DNA from: an uncultured Muribaculum sp.
GTDB lineage: Bacteria > Bacteroidota > Bacteroidia > Bacteroidales > Muribaculaceae
NCBI GenBank assembly: GCA_910589555.1
Contig: CAJUTE010000024.1
Span: forward strand, 1 to 40,402
Length of the DNA stretch: 40,402 nt
Direction of reading: 5' to 3'
The position numbers were made by a program, and so were the translations under genes. Below the pieces are notes generated by a model. It saw nothing but the letters and a program-made list of their open reading frames with translations, was not told where the DNA came from and searched no databases. Position 1 is the stretch's first letter. Every line of letters starts with the position of its first letter. Below are positions 34,322-40,402 of the stretch, piece by piece.

Positions 34322-35302
34322 ATGAAAAAGAATATTTTATATATGCTGATGATGATTGTAATGCTGACTTCATGCAGTGATGACAGCTATGTTACAATCG
34401 AATCATTGAACACTTTTGGTCAGAAAGTGTGCCGAAATGACAAGGTGAAAGTGTTTGTTTCGGTAAATACCTCCGATAACGAGGACACCACTTACAAGTG
34501 GGGTTGTGACGGTGGTTCGCTGACAAACAGTGACGGACTTTTTGAAAATGTATGGGTTGCTCCGGATGAACCGGGTGAATATGAAATTTGGGTTACTGTA
34601 AAATGTGGAGGAGAGAAAGAAACTCGTCGTGCAAAAATGACAGTGACAGATGAATTATTCTTCCGCGATTTTGAAACTCCGTACTATAATAACGGATATT
34701 CAACCAACAGCATGAGTGTAGCTCAAAGTAACGGAACTGCACGTTTGACTTCAAGCAATGCTAACGGACGTTGGCGCTTGGTATGGAATACCTTTTTGAA
34801 AACTCCGGTTACAGTTCCTCACACTCAGCAGATGTCCTATAAATGGGATCAAATGGATAAAACCAATGGTCAATTCCGTATGCGTTTTAAGTTTAACAAC
34901 ACTAATCAGGATCCGGTTTATATTGATCACATTCAGTTTGAGTCAAACTTCTCAAGCGGTGTGAGCAGTTGGGCTGTACAGGTGTACAACTCTAATCGTG
35001 GAGGAACCATAAGTAAGGCTATCGCAGTCGATGGAACCCCGACTATATTGGCTAAAAATAAGGTTGCTACCGGTGCCATGACCATCGATGCCGATTGGAA
35101 TGCTTATTACTATATTGACGGTCAGTTGATTTCTAAAGTTGACCTGAAGCCTGTAATAGCTGAGCTTGGTGTTACTAACTATGCAAATGTTGCTATAGGC
35201 GAGTCAATGGTAAGTATGGCAAACAAACTGCGCGTTTATCTTGATGATTGGTGTAATCTTGATGATGGAACAATCCTAAAAGGTGAGACTCTTGTTCGCT
35301 AA
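34322..35302 (+). CDS. PKD-like surface lipoprotein, probable glycan-binding protein
   Basis: 326 aa with lipobox VMLTSC (Cys18) followed by Ser-Asp-Asp, a surface-export type sequence. Residues about 25-110 form an Ig/PKD-like domain (DKVKVFVSVNTSDNEDTTYK, PDEPGEYEIWVTVKCGG). The C-terminal 200 residues (FFRDFETPYYNNGYSTNSMS, GRWRLVWNTFLKT, VYLDDW-like RVYLDDWCNLDD) look like a concanavalin-type jelly roll, as in carbohydrate-binding modules. It is the last gene before a strong terminator. Likely role: surface capture of the substrate along with SusD and the FAS1 lipoprotein. Confidence 0.7.
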   Translation: MKKNILYMLMMIVMLTSCSDDSYVTIESLNTFGQKVCRNDKVKVFVSVNTSDNEDTTYKWGCDGGSLTNSDGLFENVWVAPDEPGEYEIWVTVKCGGEKETRRAKMTVTDELFFRDFETPYYNNGYSTNSMSVAQSNGTARLTSSNANGRWRLVWNTFLKTPVTVPHTQQMSYKWDQMDKTNGQFRMRFKFNNTNQDPVYIDHIQFESNFSSGVSSWAVQVYNSNRGGTISKAIAVDGTPTILAKNKVATGAMTIDADWNAYYYIDGQLISKVDLKPVIAELGVTNYANVAIGESMVSMANKLRVYLDDWCNLDDGTILKGETLVR

Positions 35303-35321
35303 TATTTAATTAATCGTTATA

Positions 35322-35359
35322 AGGGTGTGTTATATAATATGGTATAGCACACCCTGTTT
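35322..35359 (+). terminator. Intrinsic terminator at the end of the susCD operon
   Basis: AGGGTGTG/CACACCCT (35322-35329, 35348-35355) with further TATA/TATA pairing inside, followed by GTTTT. It separates the SGBP genes from the plug-only gene, whose ATG is only 23 bp after the stem. Confidence 0.85.
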
Positions 35360-35377
35360 TGTAAAAACTCATTTAAT

Positions 35378-36055
35378 ATGAAAAAGTTAGGTTTAATTGT
35401 TTTACTTGTAGGTATGGCATTGTCAGTAAATGCCTATACTAAGCTTGAAGGAGTTGTAGTAAATGAAGATGGAAAAGCTATAAGCAAAATTCCGATGAGG
35501 CTCAATGGGGAGATCAAGAACAAAAAGACTAATGGCAAGGGTGCTTTCAGTTTCAAAAAAGTTTATGAGGGTGATACTCTTATGGTGTTTCCTGCTGATG
35601 GGCGTGTAGCTAAAATTCCTTTACGCGAGCTCCCAAAAATGACAATTTACATGGGTGTGAATGCTTTAAGAATGGAATATGATGGAGAGGGTACATCGGC
35701 AACAATCATGTATGAGGAGTATAAGCCGGTAGCTTACGATCCGAATGTTTTGACTCGTGATCAAATACGTCGGTTTGAGACATCTGATATAATCGAAACT
35801 CTACGTGGACGTGTCGCCGGTCTTATAATTGATGAAGATGATAATGGACCTGTTGCCCGAATGAGAGGAGTGACTTCATCTACCAACTTTGAACCCCTAT
35901 TTATTGTCGATGGAGTGAAATATTCTTCGCTCTCTGATGTGAACAATGCTGTGAACATTGAGACTGTTGACCGTATAGAAGTGCTCAAGGATGGTTCGGC
36001 TTATGGTATGGACGGTGCTAATGGAGCGGTACTTATAACAACAAGACGTAATTAA
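35378..36055 (+). CDS. Plug-only SusC-like protein (CarboxypepD_reg-like + TonB plug, no barrel)
   Basis: 225 aa with a signal peptide (LIVLLVGMALSVNA). Residues about 22-92 are a carboxypeptidase-regulatory-like domain (KLEGVVVNEDGKAISKIPMR, GKGAFSFKKVYEGDTLMVF). Residues about 125-225 are a complete SusC-type plug: IIETLRGRVAGLIIDEDD, then MRGVTSSTNFEPLFIVDG and IEVLKDGSAYGMDGANGAVL, ending ITTRRN. The stop codon falls exactly where a barrel would begin, and no barrel frame follows. The usual DDVVVIGYG TonB box is missing. The following MG2-type gene overlaps its stop (TAATG), so the two are partners. It could be a periplasmic plug decoy, an adaptor, or a remnant; intact reading frame, signal peptide and coupling argue for function. 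Confidence 0.8.
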   Translation: MKKLGLIVLLVGMALSVNAYTKLEGVVVNEDGKAISKIPMRLNGEIKNKKTNGKGAFSFKKVYEGDTLMVFPADGRVAKIPLRELPKMTIYMGVNALRMEYDGEGTSATIMYEEYKPVAYDPNVLTRDQIRRFETSDIIETLRGRVAGLIIDEDDNGPVARMRGVTSSTNFEPLFIVDGVKYSSLSDVNNAVNIETVDRIEVLKDGSAYGMDGANGAVLITTRRN

Positions 36056-38874
36056 TGGGTAAAAATCTCTCCGGATTTATGAAAAAAATATTATTTACGA
36101 CTATGCTTTGCTTGCTTGCTGCAGTGCAAAGCATAGTTGCTAAAGAAGAGATAAACAGTGCGGTAGATTCTATTTCGGACGCATTTAAGATTGTGACAAA
36201 TGCACCTCAGGAGAAGGTATTTCTTCATACAGATAAACCATATTATTTCCAAGGCGATACAATCTGGATTAAAGGTTATTTGACCGGAGCGATTACTCAT
36301 AAAATGAACTCGTTTAGTCGAAACCTTTATATTGAGCTTGTTGATAAAGCAGATAAATTGATCGTCAGACAATTGGTTGAACGGTTGGACGATTCTTTTA
36401 TAGCATCCATACCTATAAGTGTGGAACAGCCCGAAGGAGATTACTATCTAAGAGCTTACACAAAGTGGATGCAAAATTTTTCACCGGACTTTATGTATGT
36501 GCAAAATTTGCAGATTAATCATAATAGTGCGTTAAAGTGTAAGGTGTCTTTAAATCAGGAGAGAGAAGGCGACAACCTGGAAGCAATAATAACATTAACG
36601 GATCCGGTAACAAAGTCAAGAATCGAAAATGTGGATGTAAAGTGTATTATAGGAACATCTGAAAACGATAGAAAATATACCACTCATCATTCCAATAAAG
36701 ATGGAGAGGTGAGGGTGGCATTGCCTAAAAGAAGCAATGAAAAAATGATTTTGGAGGTGGTTGCTTCAAAAGATAATTGGCGAGTGAGACGTATTTTTGA
36801 ATTGCCGTCAATGATGGACTATCATGTTGATTTTTTCCCTGAAGGTGGGCATCGCATTTCTGGACAAACTCAAAAAGTTGCATTTAAAGCAATCAATACA
36901 TCCGGACTTTCAGAGCCTGTTTCCGGGACTATTATTTCGTTGGCAGGTGATACATTGACTACTTTTGAATCTCTTCATGCGGGAATGGGGACATTCTTTT
37001 TGAATAATTCTGATGACCAAAAGTGTGTGGCTGTGGTGAAAAATTCTGAAGGAATAGAGCATCGATATGATATTGAAAAACCGAGTAAAAATAGTGTTGC
37101 ATTGACTGTAAACCATGCAAGAGACAGAATAATTTATAAGTTGCTAAAACCTGAAAATTATGGAGGGAAGGCTCCGAAATATATGGTAATACATGTTAGA
37201 GGCAAGCTTATTTCCTCATTTTTAATTGATGGAAAAGAGATGGGACAGCTGAATGCAAAATTGCTGCCGGAAGGAATAGCTCATTTTGTGGTTATTGACA
37301 AGGATTTTGTGCCGTTAAGTGAGCGTTTGGTATATGTGGATGGCGATGATGCGAAAATGTCGATTTATACAGATAGTGGAAAACTACAGCCACGAAAATT
37401 AATGAAATTTCATATTGATGTGACTGGAGAAAACAATGACAGGTTAAAAGGAAATTTTTCAGTAAGTGTCACAGATGCATATTCGGTTGAGTTGGATTCA
37501 ATGTCTGAGAATATAAAATCGTATATGTTATTAAGTTCCGATTTGAAGGGGCACGTGGAAAATCCGGGATTTTACTTTAGGAATAGGGATAGCAAGACAA
37601 TGGCATATCTGGATTTTCTTATGATGACGCAAGGGTGGACTCGATTTGACATTGAAGATATACTGCGATTCAAATCACCGGATTATTTGTATCCCATTGA
37701 ACGAGGACAATCATTGTCAGGAAGTGTGAAAAACGGCTTTGGCAAGCCAATTAAGAATACAACTGTTATTGCGTTGATTCCAAAGCTGCATAAATCCTAT
37801 TATGTGCAGACCGATGATAATGGACGTTTTCTTCTTGACAATTTAAGATTTCCTGAGCATTCAGTCATGAGAGTACAAGCATCGAAAAAGAACCGATTAT
37901 CTAATTATTTTTTACAGATTGATAATCCGGAGTTCCCTGCGATGTTTAATCCTCATCCTTTTGTGGAACGGATAAGCAAAGTTAAAGACACATATATTGC
38001 AGAATTGGAGAAAGGCTATACATCAGTTAATGGACAGAGAGTGGTGCATTTACCCGAAATAAGCATTATGGCTGTCGGATCCGGATATGAAAGTTATGCA
38101 GCACATATTTGGGATGAGGATCGTATTGAACAGACCAAAGTTAAGAATGCTCTTGAATTGTTAAGGCAAATGCCCGGGTTGCACACATCGCCTCAAGGTG
38201 ATCTTGTTTTTGCGACAGCAGGAGGGCACATTCGCTCCGAAAATGATGTGCGTCCTCAGGATAAAGATCGCCCTATGACATTTGCTTCGACTTCATCCAA
38301 AGCGTTACGTCCGAAAATTTATTTAGATAATCGACAGATTCAGTCGGCTGATTTGGAGCAGATTAAAGCTGATGATATAAAGTATGTGAGCCTTGTTGAT
38401 CCGGAAACAGATCAAACATTGTCAGAAGCCGTATTTGATGATGATAATAGTGATGACACATTGTATAATGAAGCTCTTCTTGAAACGACGGATGAGGATG
38501 AAAATACAGTGTCGCTGCGTGGACGCACATTGCAAGAACAGCTGACAAAACCCGCGACAGGAAGGATTATGATAACTTCTCGAACCGGAAATCTAATTAT
38601 ACAGGATGAAACCAATCAAAAAGCATTGACGTTGATGCCGTTGGGTTATTCGGTGGCGAAGCGTTTTTATTCGCCGAAGTATGAGGTGAAGGAAGAGTTT
38701 GCCGAGGCAGATGTGAGGAGCACTGTGTTTTGGGCTCCGGTGATCAGGACCGACGGCACGCAGCCTGTGACGGTGGAGTTTTATGCCTCTGACCGTGCCG
38801 ACGCGTATAATTATGTGATCGAGGGCATCACTGACGATGGCAGGGTGTGCCATGCCTCCGGCACCCTCCGCTAA
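36055..38874 (+). CDS. MG2 (alpha-2-macroglobulin-like) protein with internal plug-like domain
   Basis: 939 aa. The start at 36055 overlaps the upstream stop as TAATG; the ATG at 36079 gives a more usual signal peptide (MKKILFTTMLCLLAAVQSIVA). MG2 strand marks are EKVFLHTDKPYYFQGDTIWI and GDYYLRAYTKWMQNF. Several Ig-like domains follow, with a CarboxypepD_reg-like segment (LSGSVKNGFGKPIKNTTVIA). Near residues 690-860 is a plug-like part: ALELLRQMPGLHTSPQGDLV, IYLDNRQIQSADLEQIKADD, IKYVSLVDPE and GRIMITSRTG. No barrel and no thioester motif are seen. The last 230 bp are clearly richer in GC than the rest, and the final codons lie in a 30-bp repeat. Role unknown; likely periplasmic or envelope-bound. 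Confidence 0.82.
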   Translation: MGKNLSGFMKKILFTTMLCLLAAVQSIVAKEEINSAVDSISDAFKIVTNAPQEKVFLHTDKPYYFQGDTIWIKGYLTGAITHKMNSFSRNLYIELVDKADKLIVRQLVERLDDSFIASIPISVEQPEGDYYLRAYTKWMQNFSPDFMYVQNLQINHNSALKCKVSLNQEREGDNLEAIITLTDPVTKSRIENVDVKCIIGTSENDRKYTTHHSNKDGEVRVALPKRSNEKMILEVVASKDNWRVRRIFELPSMMDYHVDFFPEGGHRISGQTQKVAFKAINTSGLSEPVSGTIISLAGDTLTTFESLHAGMGTFFLNNSDDQKCVAVVKNSEGIEHRYDIEKPSKNSVALTVNHARDRIIYKLLKPENYGGKAPKYMVIHVRGKLISSFLIDGKEMGQLNAKLLPEGIAHFVVIDKDFVPLSERLVYVDGDDAKMSIYTDSGKLQPRKLMKFHIDVTGENNDRLKGNFSVSVTDAYSVELDSMSENIKSYMLLSSDLKGHVENPGFYFRNRDSKTMAYLDFLMMTQGWTRFDIEDILRFKSPDYLYPIERGQSLSGSVKNGFGKPIKNTTVIALIPKLHKSYYVQTDDNGRFLLDNLRFPEHSVMRVQASKKNRLSNYFLQIDNPEFPAMFNPHPFVERISKVKDTYIAELEKGYTSVNGQRVVHLPEISIMAVGSGYESYAAHIWDEDRIEQTKVKNALELLRQMPGLHTSPQGDLVFATAGGHIRSENDVRPQDKDRPMTFASTSSKALRPKIYLDNRQIQSADLEQIKADDIKYVSLVDPETDQTLSEAVFDDDNSDDTLYNEALLETTDEDENTVSLRGRTLQEQLTKPATGRIMITSRTGNLIIQDETNQKALTLMPLGYSVAKRFYSPKYEVKEEFAEADVRSTVFWAPVIRTDGTQPVTVEFYASDRADAYNYVIEGITDDGRVCHASGTLR
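38843..38872. repeat. 30-bp direct repeat, copy 1 (encodes the C-terminus of the MG2 protein)
   Basis: Begins GGGTGTGCCATGCC and ends ACCCTCCGCT; identical over 30 bp to 39489-39518. GGGTG..CC and GGCACCC can form a hairpin. In frame it encodes the last residues (VCHASGTLR) of the upstream protein, and the stop codon uses its edge. Confidence 0.85.
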
Positions 38875-38947
38875 TGGCGCCCGCTAAATTACGGCAAGCT
38901 GCATGAACTCTTTGGGTGAATAATTTTGTGCTTTTTCAGAATGCGGA

Positions 38948-38979
38948 TTTGTGGATTTCAACTGATTGAGCTATATTTG
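38948..38979 (+). promoter_or_regulatory. Promoter of the YafQ-type toxin-antitoxin operon
   Basis: TTTG (38948-38951), a 20-bp spacer, then TATATTTG (38972-38979) is a near-ideal Bacteroidetes promoter. The predicted start, near 38985, supports the ATG at 39007 over earlier starts in the same frame. Confidence 0.7.
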
Positions 38980-39006
38980 TGTTTAATTATCAAAACTGTA
39001 TTGATT

Positions 39007-39213
39007 ATGACTTTGCTTACGTTGAGAATTGATGATCCGTCGATTTTGCCAACTTTGAAACGGGTGGTCAAAGCGTTTAAGGGTGTCTCTATCGCCGCTA
39101 CCGAGGAATCGGATTTTGGTGGTATCGACGAGGCTCTTGAGGATGTGCGTGATGGTCGCGTATATTCTGCCACAAGCACTGACAGCCTTTTTAAGGATAT
39201 TCTTGGGATATGA
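39007..39213 (+). CDS. Antitoxin of a YafQ-type pair
   Basis: 68 aa from the ATG at 39007 (MTLLTLRIDDPSILPTLKRV). The N-terminal beta-strand plus helix is a DNA-binding or dimer segment; the acidic middle (EESDFGGIDEALEDVRDG) and the hydrophobic end (DSLFKDILGI) are typical of the toxin-binding tail. It overlaps the toxin gene by ATGA. Antitoxins of this kind bind the toxin and repress their own promoter. Confidence 0.75.
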   Translation: MTLLTLRIDDPSILPTLKRVVKAFKGVSIAATEESDFGGIDEALEDVRDGRVYSATSTDSLFKDILGI

Positions 39214-39488
39214 AATACCATATTCAATATTCCGGAAGATTTAAAAAGTCACTTAAAAAGGCATATAAGCGTGGACTTGATGTGGAGGTGCTTCGTGGAA
39301 TTATCAGCTCTTTGGAGAATTCGGGAGTTGTCGATGCGAAGTATCGTCCGCATAAACTTTCGGGACGATATTCAGGTTGTTGGGAGTGCCATGTTCAGCC
39401 TGATTGGTTACTCGTGTGGCAGCAGGATGATGATAAGTTGATTCTGTTGTTGCTTGACACCGGCACGCATTCTGACATATTCGGGTAG
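39210..39488 (+). CDS. YafQ-family mRNA interferase toxin (RelE/ParE superfamily)
   Basis: 92 aa, the normal length for YafQ. The sequence KYHIQYSGRFKKSLKKAYKR opens the fold. The catalytic set is present: His in RPHKLSGRYSG, His and Asp-Trp in CWECHVQPDWLLVWQQ, and His and Phe in GTHSDIFG. Known YafQ proteins cut ribosome-bound mRNA. All active-site residues look intact, so the toxin is probably functional and needs the antitoxin encoded just upstream. Confidence 0.9.
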   Translation: MKYHIQYSGRFKKSLKKAYKRGLDVEVLRGIISSLENSGVVDAKYRPHKLSGRYSGCWECHVQPDWLLVWQQDDDKLILLLLDTGTHSDIFG

Positions 39489-39518
39489 GGGTGTGCCATG
39501 CCTCCGGCACCCTCCGCT
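39489..39518. repeat. 30-bp direct repeat, copy 2 (just after the toxin stop codon)
   Basis: Identical to 38843-38872. The two copies bracket the toxin-antitoxin operon, and this one begins one base after the TAG of the toxin gene, where its hairpin could stop transcription. Confidence 0.85.
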
Positions 39519-39525
39519 GATGCTG

Positions 39526-39942
39526 TTATGAGGTTGTGTGAAGTTTTTTATTCACGTAGTCGACTATTTTCATCCTTAGTTCATTAGCCGATTCGATCAA
39601 TTTTCTTCCGACCTCTTCTTCAATGGTGAATACGTTTTGATAGTCGGCTTTTTCTCTCATGGTTTGAAGTTGGCTGTAAAGTATGCCGTCTTGGCGATCG
39701 AATATACCTGTTAGCACGTAGGATTTTCCGAATTGGATTGAAGTGCCTTTATGGGTTCCGGTCTTGATACCGTCTATAAGCAACATGGCATTCACGGCAT
39801 GGAACACTGCATAATATAGACGGTTGGCTACTAAGTCCCAATATCCGAGGTCTGCTGTACGCCTTGCCTGTTCCATATTTTTGCATGACTTTTCCAATAA
39901 CAGGCTTGTTGCGATTGCCTTTTGTGAGATATCGAGGGTCAT
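39526..39942 (-). CDS. HEPN-domain protein, toxin partner of an MNT/HEPN pair
   Basis: 138 aa, all alpha-helical. The HEPN active-site motif R-x6-H is seen in NRLYYAVFHAVNAMLL, and the second conserved stretch is TMREKADYQNVFTIEEE. Its ATG overlaps the stop of the nucleotidyltransferase gene (ATGA), so both are co-translated. HEPN proteins of this class are RNases kept silent by the adjacent MNT enzyme, which adds AMP to a tyrosine near the active site (here the YY of RLYYAVFH would be candidates). It is transcribed toward the YafQ pair. Confidence 0.85.
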   Translation of the reverse strand: MTLDISQKAIATSLLLEKSCKNMEQARRTADLGYWDLVANRLYYAVFHAVNAMLLIDGIKTGTHKGTSIQFGKSYVLTGIFDRQDGILYSQLQTMREKADYQNVFTIEEEVGRKLIESANELRMKIVDYVNKKLHTTS

Positions 39943-40259
39943 AATGCTATGGCTTCATTCTGTACATTGAGATAAAAGGCAGTGCCGCGTTCTGCATTCC
40001 ATTCGCTTGTTGTGTAGAGCAGTGGGATGATTTGCTCTCCTAAACGCCAACCGATTTCAGCGAAAGGATAAGCAAATTTTTCAAATGCGTCTTTTTTGAG
40101 CACTGAGTCGTCGGTCACGATAAGTAGATCCCAGTCGGAGTCGGGATTGGCATCACCGCGTGCTCGGGAACCGTATAGATATACGGAAACTGGAAGATGG
40201 GCAGAGAGTCTATGAGCCATTCCTTTTATTTCGGATAATACCTTATTGTGCTGGGTCAT
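39939..40259 (-). CDS. MNT-type nucleotidyltransferase antitoxin
   Basis: 106 aa from the ATG at 40257-40259 (MTQHNKVLSEIKGMAHRLSA); an upstream TTG at 40277 lies inside the promoter. The nucleotidyltransferase signature is complete: VYLYGSRARGDANPDSDWDL (GSR, then the DxD in DSDWD). The rest (FAEIGWRLGEQIIPLLYTTS) matches minimal nucleotidyltransferases. It is likely an AMP-transferring antitoxin for the HEPN protein encoded after it. Confidence 0.88.
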   Translation of the reverse strand: MTQHNKVLSEIKGMAHRLSAHLPVSVYLYGSRARGDANPDSDWDLLIVTDDSVLKKDAFEKFAYPFAEIGWRLGEQIIPLLYTTSEWNAERGTAFYLNVQNEAIAL

Positions 40260-40273
40260 AATATTGTTTTTCT

Positions 40274-40282
40274 GCAAATATA
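40274..40282 (-). promoter_or_regulatory. -7 box of the MNT/HEPN operon
   Basis: Minus-strand TATATTTGC is a perfect TAnnTTTGC about 15 bp before the ATG, implying a very short leader. The remaining 40283-40402 holds no gene I can support. Confidence 0.65.
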
Positions 40283-40402
40283 CTATTTTTTATTATAACA
40301 CAGGTGCTTGTGGCAATGTTTATGGTTGATTTTGCTAATATTTGGAACGATATTATGAGTCGGTGTGGGGAGTTTTGACTTCTTTTGCGGTTGAAATCAA
40401 AA

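Noticed and set aside
1..40402. tRNA, rRNA, CRISPR arrays, insertion sequences
   Set aside because: I saw no tRNA-like ends, no regularly spaced repeat array and no transposase in either strand; short tRNAs could still be missed by eye.

Overview
The window looks like chromosomal DNA of a gut-type Bacteroidales bacterium. The evidence is a SusC/SusD pair, a hybrid two-component regulator, Bacteroidetes-type promoters (TAnnTTTGC -7 boxes) before many genes, lipoproteins with acidic residues after the lipid cysteine, and a moderate GC content. The gene content would fit Muribaculaceae, but the family assignment is a guess.

Layout. (1) 1-1859, minus: the N-terminal two thirds of an SNF2-type helicase with a PLD-like front domain, cut by the left edge, likely part of a defence or modification island. 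(2) 1.9-2.3 kb, minus: a probable non-coding RNA gene with its own promoter and terminator, followed by about 750 bp without genes that holds a large compensated inverted repeat. (3) 3.0-8.1 kb: an outer-membrane protein, an OmpR-type response regulator and a sensor kinase in one operon, divergent from a TonB-type plug/barrel protein. Four TAAG half-sites lie between them. (4) 8.2-10.7 kb: a 61-aa membrane protein, a split ThrE/YjjP-YjjB exporter and a LysR regulator. (5) 10.9-11.1 kb: a second promoter-terminator unit, either a small RNA or a microprotein gene. (6) 11.1-13.8 kb: the lutABC lactate-oxidation operon. (7) 14.1-36 kb: a polysaccharide utilization locus (PUL). One minus operon encodes GH88, GH2, an alginate-lyase-family lyase and GH105; further minus genes are a GH105/beta-propeller fusion, a hybrid two-component sensor-regulator and another GH105; on plus are SusC, SusD, a fasciclin-domain lipoprotein and a PKD-like lipoprotein. 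(8) 35.4-38.9 kb: after a terminator, a plug-only SusC-like protein overlapping a large MG2/plug protein. (9) 38.9-40.3 kb: a YafQ-type toxin-antitoxin pair bracketed by a 30-bp direct repeat, then a divergent-strand HEPN/MNT pair.

How it works together (inference). SusCD and the two surface lipoproteins would bind and import an acidic, uronate-containing glycan. The lyase cuts it to give 4,5-unsaturated ends, four unsaturated-uronyl hydrolases (one GH88, three GH105) remove these, and GH2 trims the remaining neutral or uronic sugars. The hybrid regulator would sense a released oligosaccharide. One lyase against four unsaturated-uronyl hydrolases, a fasciclin lipoprotein at the SGBP position, a beta-propeller fused to GH105, and a plug-only protein without barrel or TonB box make this PUL atypical. 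The most novel-looking part is the plug-only plus MG2/plug gene pair.
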